DNA of 55,151 nucleotides from an uncultured Lachnobacterium sp. (GTDB taxonomy: Bacteria > Bacillota > Clostridia > Lachnospirales > Lachnospiraceae), in assembly GCA_900550545.1 (NCBI GenBank), contig URSS01000014.1:1-55151 (forward strand), in the 5' to 3' direction. The notes below the pieces were generated by a model that saw only the letters and a list, made by a program, of their open reading frames with translations, was not told the origin of the DNA and searched no databases. Positions 34,585-44,060 of this stretch are shown here, one piece after another. The position numbers and the translations under genes are program-made. Within the stretch, counting starts at the first letter, position 1, and each line of letters starts with the position of its first letter.

Positions 34585-36525
34585 ATGAGAAAAGAAAATG
34601 CAAGCTTCGAGACGAAATTTATATCGGAAGCAGGCAGCTATCTGAATAATGCAGATTATTTTGCATTTGTGGAATTGAAAGATTATGCATGTTACGTAAT
34701 TGCAGATGGGATCGACACTGACGATATGAAAAAAAGCGCGCAGCAGGCGGTTACAGCAGTCATTGCAAAATTTTCGGATATGCCTGGAATGTCCAAAGCA
34801 AAACTGAAAAGTTATATGGCAGAGGCGCATCGGACACTTTTGGAGGAATCTGCAGAAATCCGTCTGGAGGCAAGCATACTTGTGCTGGTTACGGATTATA
34901 AGAAAGCGCGGTGGGCGCATGCTGGAAATTGTCGTCTGGCGTTGCTGCACAATGGGGCAATCATAGAGACAACAAAAGATACTTCCCTCACACAGCGGCT
35001 TGCAGACAGTGAAGAAATTCCACTGGATATGGTATCTTCTCACGAGGAACGCAACAATCTGTATGCATATCTTGGACAACCGGGAAAATTTTCTCCGGTC
35101 ATATCAGCCAAACATTCATTAGAAGATGGCGATATTATTCTTTTGGAGACACGTGGTGCATGGGAAAATATTGGAGATGCGGAATTGCTTGATGCCACGG
35201 ATGGGGTGTCAAAAGCGGAAGAAGTCTGTACGGGACTTGAAGATGTAATCTTAAGTCAGCGTCTGGATATTATCGAAAATTATACCATTGTATCCATATT
35301 TGTGAATAAGATCTATCAGAACCCAAAACAGGGAAAATATAAAAAACTGATCACCCTTCTGGTATCACTTGCAATCGCTCTTACGGTTGCATTGACGACG
35401 ATTCTGGTCACCCGATATATTATGAACCGGAAAAACCTCGAAAAGATTGATGCAATCAAAGAAGCCGGCGTGGAGAAGCTGCAGGAGGAAAAATACGAAG
35501 CAGCAAAGGATAAACTCGAGGAATACGAATCCATTTCCGTGCGTGTGAAAAAAGGAACTGCAAATTATGACAGGGTACAGAGTGTCAAACTGTATTGTTC
35601 ACTTGCGGAGGATTTGTATGATGCCTCTGTCAATGTTACAAGCCAGGGATATAAGGGAGCTATCAAAGATGTTGAGAGGGCAACACAGACATTGGATCAA
35701 TTAAAAGAACTCGGGGAAGATACCACTGACCTGTATAATACGCTCACAGCATTTGAACGCTATGCGACATTTATGCAGCAGGGAGATGCTTTCATTGTAG
35801 AAAACAGTTATGGAGAAGCCGTTACCGCATATAGTAATGCGAGTGATGCTGTAGATGATTTTGATGATACCAGTTACAAAAAAAAGGCAGAGGATGCCCT
35901 TGAATCTGCGCAGACGAATGATAAGAGCGCACAGGTAAATGAAAACATGAACAGTGGAATGAATGCAGAACAGGAAGGGGACAAACTGGCTGCGGATGGT
36001 GACTACACAAATGCCAAAAGCAAATACGAGACAGCAAAGGACTTCTATAAACTGGCAGCAGATGCCGGTGACAGTAAAGCTTCTGACAAGTTGGATTCTG
36101 TCAACATCAAGATCAGTGATGCGGATTCTTCCAAGAAAGAAAGCTCGGATGGAGACAAATTAGAGCTTGCGATCGCAGCAGAAACAGAGGCAAGAGAAGC
36201 AGACAGAAATGGAAATCATGACACCGCAAAAAGCAAATACAATGAGGCCAAGCAGATTTACCAGGAACTTGGCAATGCGGATAAAGTAGCAGACATTGAA
36301 GATAAAATTGATGGAATGACAGAAAGCAAGACAGAAGGAATGGCTGTTGAGAAAATGTACCGTGCAATGGAGTATCTGTCCAAAGGTTCTTTTTCCAAGG
36401 CACGCAAATATTTGAAACAGGCAAAAAGCATATATGAGCAGTTAAATGATACTGCACATGTCACACAGATCGATGAGATACTCGACAATCTGAAACAGTT
36501 AGAAAAGACATTAGGAGTAGGTTAA
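34585..36525 (+). CDS. PP2C-like pseudophosphatase with membrane segment and helical-repeat tail
   Basis: 646 residues. The N-terminal 240 keep the PP2C outline but lose key ligands: DGxGG is DGIDT, GDS is GN (WAHAGNCRLALL), SDG is TRG, and the final DN-T is ENYT. A basic patch and one membrane helix (about 255-273) follow. The rest is a long helical region with repeated Ala/Lys/Glu units (YTNAKSKYETAKDFYKLAAD, HDTAKSKYNEAKQIYQELGN, FSKARKYLKQAKSIYEQLND), TPR-like. It probably senses or scaffolds and does not hydrolyse. The TPR-like part should be outside the cell if the PP2C part is inside. Confidence 0.78.
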   Translation: MRKENASFETKFISEAGSYLNNADYFAFVELKDYACYVIADGIDTDDMKKSAQQAVTAVIAKFSDMPGMSKAKLKSYMAEAHRTLLEESAEIRLEASILVLVTDYKKARWAHAGNCRLALLHNGAIIETTKDTSLTQRLADSEEIPLDMVSSHEERNNLYAYLGQPGKFSPVISAKHSLEDGDIILLETRGAWENIGDAELLDATDGVSKAEEVCTGLEDVILSQRLDIIENYTIVSIFVNKIYQNPKQGKYKKLITLLVSLAIALTVALTTILVTRYIMNRKNLEKIDAIKEAGVEKLQEEKYEAAKDKLEEYESISVRVKKGTANYDRVQSVKLYCSLAEDLYDASVNVTSQGYKGAIKDVERATQTLDQLKELGEDTTDLYNTLTAFERYATFMQQGDAFIVENSYGEAVTAYSNASDAVDDFDDTSYKKKAEDALESAQTNDKSAQVNENMNSGMNAEQEGDKLAADGDYTNAKSKYETAKDFYKLAADAGDSKASDKLDSVNIKISDADSSKKESSDGDKLELAIAAETEAREADRNGNHDTAKSKYNEAKQIYQELGNADKVADIEDKIDGMTESKTEGMAVEKMYRAMEYLSKGSFSKARKYLKQAKSIYEQLNDTAHVTQIDEILDNLKQLEKTLGVG

Positions 36526-36529
36526 ACGA

Positions 36530-39214
36530 ATGAGATCATATTCTTTGTATATTGATAACAACAAAAAGACCGCAAGTTCCCATAAAAATACTTACCAGAA
36601 GCGCGAATTGGAAGAGATGACGACCATACAGTTGCGGGAAATCTGCACAAAGGAAAAAATTATCAAAGGTATCATGGATCCTTTGAACCGGTATGAACTG
36701 ATCGAAACAATTCTGCGTTATCGTGGAGAAAAAGAGGCGCTTTTTATCCGGGATGTTGCAGAAGGTGGAATGGAACGGCTGGAGGAGACTTTAAAAAGCA
36801 AACTCGGAACGGTTTTGCGGGATGAGGGGACGATTCATAATCCTGCCAGGCTGATGCTGTATAACGATCTGGATCTTACTCTGTTCGACCGCTATCAGGT
36901 CGGTATCGACAGAAGCAAGAAAAATGATATCAGCAAGGTTGTTATTAATCATATTGTAGAATCCAATGTCCTTTTGGTGGATGACGGCGGAAAAATCTGT
37001 TCCATCTTAAATCTGGTCAGTGATGGAGCCGATGAGGAGCATTTTTTCCTCGCAAGAGATGGACGTCAGCCAATTCGTTTAAGTGAAAAAAAATTCTATT
37101 ATCTGTATTTCTTTGAAAAAAAGGAATCGGATTATCTGTACAATGCGTATTACGGCAAGGAACAGAAGAAATATATTGCAATCAACTATTATAAAATTCC
37201 ATTGGTAGATCTGGAAGTGAGGAATCTTGAGGAGACACCTGCAATTCTGTCGATAGATTTTGGAACTTCCAATACGGCAGCAGGCACTTATCTGGATCAT
37301 GGATATATCCGCCAGCATGACAGCAATGATGTGCTCAACGGTGGAATAAAGATTGATGCGATTAATGAAGTGCAGTTTATGGATAACACGAAGAAACGGA
37401 AAAAGTGGAGTCCGATGCTTCCAACCATGGTTACAGTAGCAGATTGTCACGACGCACAGAATATCATTTATCACTTTGGATATGATGCAAAGAAAGATAC
37501 GCAGATCAAATATTATGATGAATCTTTCAGCGTTTTTTATGAGATTAAGCGATGGGTCAATAGTTATGATAAGCAGCAGGAAATCAATGATAAGAATGGA
37601 AACATGGCGGTTGTTAACCGCGGAGATATCATTCGGAGGTATTTGCTGTATGTCATTCACAGTGCAGAACAGCGCTTTAAATGTCGTTTTCGGAAGCTTC
37701 ATCTGACAAGTCCGGTCAAATTAAAGCAGCAGTACAATATTATGTTTCAGGAATTGCTGCCGGAGTATGATATTGATACGGCACATATGCTCGATGAAGG
37801 AACCGCAGTAATTTATAACACCATTCAGAATCTGATCGAGAAAAAGCGGTTCTATGATGGAGAAACGATTGAGGCTCTGATCATGGACTGCGGTGGTGGT
37901 ACGACAGACTTATCATCCTGCAATTTCCGTATTGAAAACGACAGTGTCTCTTATAAGGTGGACATTGAGACTACCTACGAAAATGGGGATACGAATTTCG
38001 GAGGCAACAATATTACATACCGCATTATGCAGTATATCAAAATCATGTTTGCCGCATTTTACAGCAGTAAGGCAACGGTTCGCATCGACGAGGTCATTCC
38101 GGTGGCATCCGAAGATATTTTCCGGTTTGTAGATGAGTTTGGCAAGGATGCGGTATATGAAAAATTAGAGCAGATGTACGAAGATGCTGAGGCTGTGATT
38201 CCGACAAAATTTAAAAATTATGAGAACCATACAAGAGATGAATATTATATGGTAAAGAATAATTTTTATTTCCTGTTTGATATTGCAGATAAAATGAAGC
38301 AGCAGTTCTATTTGCGGGAAGGGATTGTACGAAACAGTTTTCAAAATAATTATGACAGAGAAAGTGACGACTTAAAGATCACACAGATTGAACGTTGGAA
38401 TCTGATTGTCCGCGAAGCGGGACAGCTGATCTATAAGCATTCCTTTCCGGAGATTATATTCAACATTAAGGAAATAGAGTTGCTTTTGAAGGCGGATATT
38501 TATGAAGTTGTAAATAAATTTCTTCTTGAATTTTATCAGAATCGTACGTTGCAGGACTATTCGATCATCAAGTTGACCGGACAATCCTGCAGGATTGATA
38601 TCTTCCGCGAGGCATTAAAAGAATTTGTACCGGGAAAAAGTATTGAATTTAAACAGCAGAGTAAGGAAAAGAAAGATATTACGGAGCTGAAACTTACCTG
38701 TGTGCGTGGAGCCATTCAGTATGTTAATGCCAGAAAGATGGGCTTTACCGAGGTAAAACTACACTACCGTATGCCGTCCATTCCATATTCGGTCAGCGGA
38801 TTTACGCATGATAATCAGGAAAAGATGCTGATTTATTCGCTCGACAGAACCCAGACATACGGTACATTGTCACGTAACAGTGGAATCAGTCAGCTGGAGC
38901 TGTTTTTAAAGGACGAATCCGGAGATCTCAAATACCGGTATATTTATGCAAATGACAGGGAAAGCAGCAAACAGACAACTTATAAAGAAGTGCTTGCACA
39001 ATTTCCCGAATATACAGAATGCTTTCCACAGTATGAGATGGATGCGATTACCGACGGCGAGGTCAAATTTTTTGTATTTGCGGCGAAAAATCAGTGGGGA
39101 TTTTTTATTGTACCAATCAGCAGAACCGAATCCCAACTGTATATCGGCAGAGAAGAATTCTATGCATTTGAAAACGATAACTGGGAACTCGACTTTTTTG
39201 ATGGATTAAAATAA
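36530..39214 (+). CDS. Hsp70/actin-like ATPase with SAP-like N-terminus
   Basis: 894 residues. Residues about 27-66 (LEEMTTIQLREICTKEKI ... YELIETILRYRG) resemble a SAP-type helix-extended-loop-helix. From about 238 there is an actin/Hsp70 ATPase fold: LSIDFGTSNTAAG (phosphate 1), LDEGTAVIYNTIQ, MDCGGGTTDLSS (phosphate 2) and, much later, IKLTGQSCRIDIFREALKEF (adenosine motif). No canonical Hsp70 substrate-binding domain is seen; the C-terminal 180 residues are unrecognised. It is far longer than DnaK (about 610). It may work with the operon's J-protein on assembly or recycling. Confidence 0.72.
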   Translation: MRSYSLYIDNNKKTASSHKNTYQKRELEEMTTIQLREICTKEKIIKGIMDPLNRYELIETILRYRGEKEALFIRDVAEGGMERLEETLKSKLGTVLRDEGTIHNPARLMLYNDLDLTLFDRYQVGIDRSKKNDISKVVINHIVESNVLLVDDGGKICSILNLVSDGADEEHFFLARDGRQPIRLSEKKFYYLYFFEKKESDYLYNAYYGKEQKKYIAINYYKIPLVDLEVRNLEETPAILSIDFGTSNTAAGTYLDHGYIRQHDSNDVLNGGIKIDAINEVQFMDNTKKRKKWSPMLPTMVTVADCHDAQNIIYHFGYDAKKDTQIKYYDESFSVFYEIKRWVNSYDKQQEINDKNGNMAVVNRGDIIRRYLLYVIHSAEQRFKCRFRKLHLTSPVKLKQQYNIMFQELLPEYDIDTAHMLDEGTAVIYNTIQNLIEKKRFYDGETIEALIMDCGGGTTDLSSCNFRIENDSVSYKVDIETTYENGDTNFGGNNITYRIMQYIKIMFAAFYSSKATVRIDEVIPVASEDIFRFVDEFGKDAVYEKLEQMYEDAEAVIPTKFKNYENHTRDEYYMVKNNFYFLFDIADKMKQQFYLREGIVRNSFQNNYDRESDDLKITQIERWNLIVREAGQLIYKHSFPEIIFNIKEIELLLKADIYEVVNKFLLEFYQNRTLQDYSIIKLTGQSCRIDIFREALKEFVPGKSIEFKQQSKEKKDITELKLTCVRGAIQYVNARKMGFTEVKLHYRMPSIPYSVSGFTHDNQEKMLIYSLDRTQTYGTLSRNSGISQLELFLKDESGDLKYRYIYANDRESSKQTTYKEVLAQFPEYTECFPQYEMDAITDGEVKFFVFAAKNQWGFFIVPISRTESQLYIGREEFYAFENDNWELDFFDGLK

Positions 39215-39255
39215 TCCATATGTTTTAAGGATGATGTTCAGGGAGAAATTACGAG

Positions 39256-41286
39256 ATGAAAACACAGACAAACCGAACCATTTTATTTGAAAAAGTTAAC
39301 GAAGAAAAGGATACGATACTGTCTCTGATACATATGCAGAATGCAAAAGAGAGTCTTTCGGATGAAGAGGTACAGGCAATACACCGGGCACTTGAGGTGT
39401 CCGGTTTTGCTGATTTTGTGGAAAAATTTTCACCGGCAGTATATATGTTTCTGGATCCGGAGAAAGGCATTGTCCGATTTACCAGAGAATGTACAGACTC
39501 CAGACAGATCCGCATTTCGCTGGGAGAGAGTTATGGAGTGGCAGAACGAATCTGGGAGATGCTCTCGGCAAAAAGAAATAAAATATATTCTTTTCAGGAA
39601 TTTGCTCAAATGGGGGATCAGTTATTGACAAAAAAAGATCCTTATATATTTGATGTGGCGAGAAACGAGATTCTGGCACTTTTGAATGAAGATGGAAATG
39701 ATGCAGCAGAAACAGCGGAAAGAAAGCTGAAAGAATTGATTTCGGAAAAATATGATGTATTTTATCTGTTGCTAGTATTTCTTCACGACACAGAAAAATT
39801 CTGTGAGAAGAGGGAAGAAAACCGTATAAACAGGGGCATTATAAGGGACAATGGCAAGCTGCAGGTGCAGGTCGTTGAGACAGCTGCGGATTATCATAAT
39901 GGATTTCTGCAGTATCCGTTACAGACACTTGAAAAATATGAAGCATTGGTTCGGGGAATGCTTACGGAAGAAAGTATAGAAAGAGATGTTCTTTTACTGC
40001 CATGTACATTTGGAAAGGAACAGATACAGGAAATCGGTGTGCTGTATCGGAAATATGCGGCATTGTACGAGACAGTAATCCGTCGTTTTTGGAGCTGTGC
40101 AGCGCCACTGCTTGAGACGATGTTTGGTGTGCGTGAATTTTTTGCGCAACAGAGAGAGGCGAAAGAGCCCGCAAAGCTGATTATTGCGAATATGGCAGTC
40201 GAGGAAATTCTGGATGTGAGAAACAAGGCGAAGCTGGATATCTATCTGCGTTCCGTCAATACAAAAGTATTTTATGAAAATACGCTTTGGTATGCGATTC
40301 TGCCGCATGCAAGAATGGAGTCGCAGAAAAACGGACGCCAGATCCGGGAGCGTTTCGCTGCTTCCGCAAAAGAAAGTTTCGAGGAGATACGTTGTGAGAA
40401 AGAAGAAATCCAATCACTGACAGAGCTTCTTGTTACCTATAAAATCCAGATTTTTCTTAGTATGGGAAGCGGGCAGTCAGCCACCTTTACACAGGTTGCA
40501 TCAGAGGGGCTGGATGTGTTGGAACAAACACTTTCGGGTTATGAAAAAATGGAAGACAAGGATTATTTTATTCCGTGCTATCCAAACTTTGTAATCTTGT
40601 CGGATGCTGAAGCATATCTACGTATCGGCAAAAAAGTTGCCATAGATGAAATGAGCGGGGGAATCAGTATGGGAGGAAACTGGGACATCTGGCTGCGCGG
40701 GTTGGAAGTGGAAGCTTCCTATGTTGCTGCGGGAATGTTTGCAGCATGCCAGGACAGCGATTATCTGAGCGCACATTTTCGAAGAGGAATTAATACAGAT
40801 AATCCCGGTGTAGGATATCGGTTTTCAGAGGAAGCGAATGCAGAACATACAGTATCAGATATGCTCAGTGATACCAGAGAATGGTCCAAAGCGCTCACAC
40901 AGGAAATACAAAAACGTGCCAGAGGGGTTGTATTTGCACAGAAAAACGGACAGATGCAGATATTGACGGATCGCACATTTGCTTATTCAGGAGAGAAAAG
41001 ACTTCTGGTATCTATGGTACAGACGATTACTTATATTGAGCGGACATTGCAGAAAGAAACACAGGATTTTAAGAAAAATCTGATTTTGCAGTTTTTCCAG
41101 AAACGGCCGGGAAGTGTACTGGCAGACTGGATGAGTGAGGAACAGAATTGTATCAATCCGGTGCTGCGGCAGGAGGAGACACTGACCTATCAGATGAATG
41201 AAGAGGAGGATAGTTGTGTGTTTACAGTAGACTTTGGTGGCAGCAGACTTACCAGAAAAAATAAAGTGATCGTACTGGATGAATAA
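39256..41286 (+). CDS. predicted contractile sheath-like protein 2
   Basis: 676 residues, a paralogue of the 29394 protein across its length: the start QTNRTILFEKVN, LDIYLRSVNTKVFYENTLWY against LKTYLNTVNTKNDYTNTVWL, SYVAAGMFAACQ against AYVAAGMVAAYQ, and a similar C-terminal region. It lies 7.6 kb away from paralogue 1 and heads the baseplate-candidate group. Two sheath-like proteins could form a heteropolymer like TssB/TssC, or this one may be a baseplate-proximal or cap variant. The call depends on the same arguments as paralogue 1. Its stop overlaps an in-frame ATG of the next gene. Confidence 0.48.
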   Translation: MKTQTNRTILFEKVNEEKDTILSLIHMQNAKESLSDEEVQAIHRALEVSGFADFVEKFSPAVYMFLDPEKGIVRFTRECTDSRQIRISLGESYGVAERIWEMLSAKRNKIYSFQEFAQMGDQLLTKKDPYIFDVARNEILALLNEDGNDAAETAERKLKELISEKYDVFYLLLVFLHDTEKFCEKREENRINRGIIRDNGKLQVQVVETAADYHNGFLQYPLQTLEKYEALVRGMLTEESIERDVLLLPCTFGKEQIQEIGVLYRKYAALYETVIRRFWSCAAPLLETMFGVREFFAQQREAKEPAKLIIANMAVEEILDVRNKAKLDIYLRSVNTKVFYENTLWYAILPHARMESQKNGRQIRERFAASAKESFEEIRCEKEEIQSLTELLVTYKIQIFLSMGSGQSATFTQVASEGLDVLEQTLSGYEKMEDKDYFIPCYPNFVILSDAEAYLRIGKKVAIDEMSGGISMGGNWDIWLRGLEVEASYVAAGMFAACQDSDYLSAHFRRGINTDNPGVGYRFSEEANAEHTVSDMLSDTREWSKALTQEIQKRARGVVFAQKNGQMQILTDRTFAYSGEKRLLVSMVQTITYIERTLQKETQDFKKNLILQFFQKRPGSVLADWMSEEQNCINPVLRQEETLTYQMNEEEDSCVFTVDFGGSRLTRKNKVIVLDE

Positions 41287-41296
41287 AGGAGAAAAA

Positions 41297-42580
41297 ATGG
41301 CAGCAGATTTTTTGGAAAAAGATTTTAATTTTGAAAAGTATATCAGTGAGCGTCTGTTAGAAATTGACGATGAAAAAACGCGTGTGGAAATGCGGGAGCT
41401 GATGCAGCATACAATGATTCCGTTTTATCGGCATACAGAAGAAGCCTATCGGGGATTTGTGGAGCGTTACCGGATATCGGCGGAAGCTTCCATGGGGAGC
41501 TGTGATGTGATCACCGGCCTGATGAAGCGGGGAAAAATCGATGTGACAGACCACAGTTTTGTACCAATGATCCCGGAAGATGCACATAAAGAAGTACTGT
41601 CAGCGCAGCAGATGATTGAAGCACTGGAACAGGGGCAGTCCTACAAGATTATGAGTATCTTTATCAGGCTTGGATATGACAGACTTCGACAGATAGAGCA
41701 GGAACAGAGATATTTTCGTGGGACCATATATACCGACTACAGTGAGTATCCAATGAAAGTTGTGATAAAGAAGAATGAGAGGTATCTGGAAAAAATCCGG
41801 GACCTGTACCGTATTTTTGAGGAAAACCATGTGCGCTGGAAAAGCATATGTGCACCATATATCGAGAAAATTTATGATGTATATGTGGTAGAGACCGAGT
41901 GCCCGGACGATGATGAAATTCTGCGGATTGACGTAGATTTTGAGGAACTTTCCGATGTGATTTTGTATGATTATATTCCGATGTGGAACATTTATACCGG
42001 AAATGAGCGCACCGGAATTTATCCGGAACTTTCGGTAGACCGGGTCAACTATGATCATCTCATCTATGCATCACGCTTTCAAAAAGGGAAGGATTATCTC
42101 ATTGATTCAAGAGAAACCAAGGTATGGAATGTATATCGGACAGATGCAGATATGCGCATTATCTGTGACAGTGCGGAACCGATTTCATGGGATGTGCTTG
42201 AATTATCCTATGAGCCATATGAGCGCGAAATGGATATGCCGGTCTTTGGAAATCGGGACAGCAGTGAGATCCGGGATGCGGAAATTCATACGATGGCGGA
42301 GGTCAAACGTTTTATTCATGCGCTGGGATATGACAACCTGTTGAAGCTGAAGGATATAAAAGTCATGAAAATCAAGAGACAGGATATCTACAAAACAACA
42401 TATTCCATGGACGCTTTTATGGAAGACGAATTAAGAAACGGCTTCACACGCCAGGTGCTCAGGCTGGTATTTCAGAGAGTTGCGGAGCCTGGCTATCTCG
42501 ACTGGGATATCATGAGTTACATCATCAGCCGGATACAGTGGAAACTGCCGGAATTTAACTGCATAGGGGAGTTTGAATAA
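41297..42580 (+). CDS. unrecognised protein, baseplate candidate A
   Basis: 427 residues. An ATG at 41279 would add six residues, but the RBS AAAGGAG at 41285-41291 points to ATG 41297. No known domain recognised. It is mixed alpha/beta, very rich in acidic and aromatic residues, soluble, and without signal or membrane segment. It is placed between sheath-like 2 and two more unknowns ahead of the spike genes, as T6SS/phage baseplate wedge genes (TssF, TssG, TssK, gp6) usually are. Function by position only. Confidence 0.55.
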   Translation: MAADFLEKDFNFEKYISERLLEIDDEKTRVEMRELMQHTMIPFYRHTEEAYRGFVERYRISAEASMGSCDVITGLMKRGKIDVTDHSFVPMIPEDAHKEVLSAQQMIEALEQGQSYKIMSIFIRLGYDRLRQIEQEQRYFRGTIYTDYSEYPMKVVIKKNERYLEKIRDLYRIFEENHVRWKSICAPYIEKIYDVYVVETECPDDDEILRIDVDFEELSDVILYDYIPMWNIYTGNERTGIYPELSVDRVNYDHLIYASRFQKGKDYLIDSRETKVWNVYRTDADMRIICDSAEPISWDVLELSYEPYEREMDMPVFGNRDSSEIRDAEIHTMAEVKRFIHALGYDNLLKLKDIKVMKIKRQDIYKTTYSMDAFMEDELRNGFTRQVLRLVFQRVAEPGYLDWDIMSYIISRIQWKLPEFNCIGEFE

Positions 42581-43249
42581 ATGAACGGTTTTTGGAAAGT
42601 GGTAAGTGAAGATATCGAAAATGTACGGATCCGGCAGGCGGATTCCTTTGGACCATACAGTGAGTTTACGGAGCGCTGGCTGGAGGAAAAGACCATGCCA
42701 AAGCAGGTAAGTGTTAACGGCTTTTATCGGTTTGATGCAATCATGCAGGCATTGTTTGGTGAAGAGCGCGTGGAGCCGGCGATACAGGACTGGTTGTTCG
42801 ATGTGTATATGCATGCGCTTGTTCCGATTGAATTTCGGACGGGAATGTCATATCAGGAGCTTCAGATCCGTCAGAAGTGGAATGCACTGGCAGATGGAAC
42901 TTATGGGGAAAAAAATGCAGAAATTTTTTGTTCGCTCGACAGCGACAGAAAATACTATATCGCACACGCCCTTTGGAGTCAGGAACAGACTGGTGCTGGA
43001 ATCCGCAAATTCGCGGATGTGATGGTACGGACACTGGAAAAAGGAATTGTATATAAAAACAAATGCAGGGAGAAACAAATCCTTTTGTATGTAAGTAATA
43101 ACGAAAATACGGAAGATGCAGAAGTCATTGCGCTTGTACAGGAATTGTTTCTGCCGCTCGGTTATGAGCTGGATATTTTCTGGGAAAAGCATTTTGCAGT
43201 CATCGGGCAGGAGCAGACCATGCAGCTGGACGAAATTAAATTATTGTAG
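42581..43249 (+). CDS. unrecognised protein, baseplate candidate B
   Basis: 222 residues, starting directly after the stop of candidate A (TAA-ATG) with GGGGAG upstream, so the two are tightly coupled. No domain recognised. The C-terminus ALVQELFLPLGYELDIFWEK followed by a short strand suggests an alpha/beta ending domain of the kind seen in wedge proteins; this is a weak impression. Soluble. Position argues for a structural part of the machine. Confidence 0.5.
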   Translation: MNGFWKVVSEDIENVRIRQADSFGPYSEFTERWLEEKTMPKQVSVNGFYRFDAIMQALFGEERVEPAIQDWLFDVYMHALVPIEFRTGMSYQELQIRQKWNALADGTYGEKNAEIFCSLDSDRKYYIAHALWSQEQTGAGIRKFADVMVRTLEKGIVYKNKCREKQILLYVSNNENTEDAEVIALVQELFLPLGYELDIFWEKHFAVIGQEQTMQLDEIKLL

Positions 43250-43273
43250 GAGAGACAGGAGGAAAAGACGGAT

Positions 43274-44050
43274 ATGACAGGAATGAAAATACCGGTGTTT
43301 GAAAGAGGAAGCATCCTTACGTATGACATGTTGGAGCAACTGAAAGATTATTTTATGCAGGCAGTTACCATTCCATATGCGGAGTATTCCGATGGTATTC
43401 TTTGTGGCTGCAGAATTACGATGTCCAATGGAATCGTACAGTTGGGACAGGGGCTGATTTGTTTCCAGGGAAAGCTGCTTGCGGTGACGGACGACTTGCA
43501 GGTACAGGTGGAGCCATCGAATGCGCGGCAAATTCTGATATTGAATATTGGAAGTTCTTACCGGGATGTCAATTTCGAAGTTATTGATGTGCAGCTGGAA
43601 TGTATTCCGGAGACTGAATTGTCTGCCAATCAACTTGAACTGTGCAGATTCCGGTTACAGCATGGGGCATCGCTGCGCAACCATTACAAGGATTTTTTCG
43701 ACATGGGAACGGAATACGACACCGTAGATGAAACATTTGCACACTGGGCATCTCTTTCGGGAGAGACCGTGTCGGTACGCATTCTGCAGAATTTTGCAGA
43801 CAGCATGTTAAATATTCATGCAGGCAATGCGCTGGATGTGGATTTTGTGGGAAAAATTCTTATGCTGGAGGGCCGCTCCATGAATCGGAAGGCGGTACTT
43901 TATTATCTGGCGAACCGGTTGGAAAATCCATATCGGGAGATGAGCAGTCATGAGATGTATATGGGATTGTGCGAAGTAATCCGAAGACAAAGAGGCGGTG
44001 GAGGCATGCGGAATGCACCACGCGAAAACAGAAGAATTATTGTAGATTAG
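43274..44050 (+). CDS. unrecognised protein, baseplate/tail-adaptor candidate C
   Basis: 258 residues. The first 110 are beta-rich and read like N-termini of phage tail or TssK-type adaptor proteins (VFERGSILTYDMLEQLKDYF, YSDGILCGCRITMSNGIVQL, GQGLICFQGKLLAVTD). Residues 150-245 are helical (ILQNFADSMLNIHAGNALDV) with an Arg-rich, Gly-containing tail. AGGAGG lies 11 bases before ATG 43274; an alternative start at 43283 is possible. Function is by position and this loose resemblance. Confidence 0.5.
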   Translation: MTGMKIPVFERGSILTYDMLEQLKDYFMQAVTIPYAEYSDGILCGCRITMSNGIVQLGQGLICFQGKLLAVTDDLQVQVEPSNARQILILNIGSSYRDVNFEVIDVQLECIPETELSANQLELCRFRLQHGASLRNHYKDFFDMGTEYDTVDETFAHWASLSGETVSVRILQNFADSMLNIHAGNALDVDFVGKILMLEGRSMNRKAVLYYLANRLENPYREMSSHEMYMGLCEVIRRQRGGGGMRNAPRENRRIIVD

Positions 44051-44060
44051 GAGAAAAACT

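Noticed and set aside
18917..37000. ESX/type VII secretion locus
   Set aside because: FHA and kinase genes can occur near such loci, but there is no WXG100 protein and no FtsK/EssC-type ATPase.
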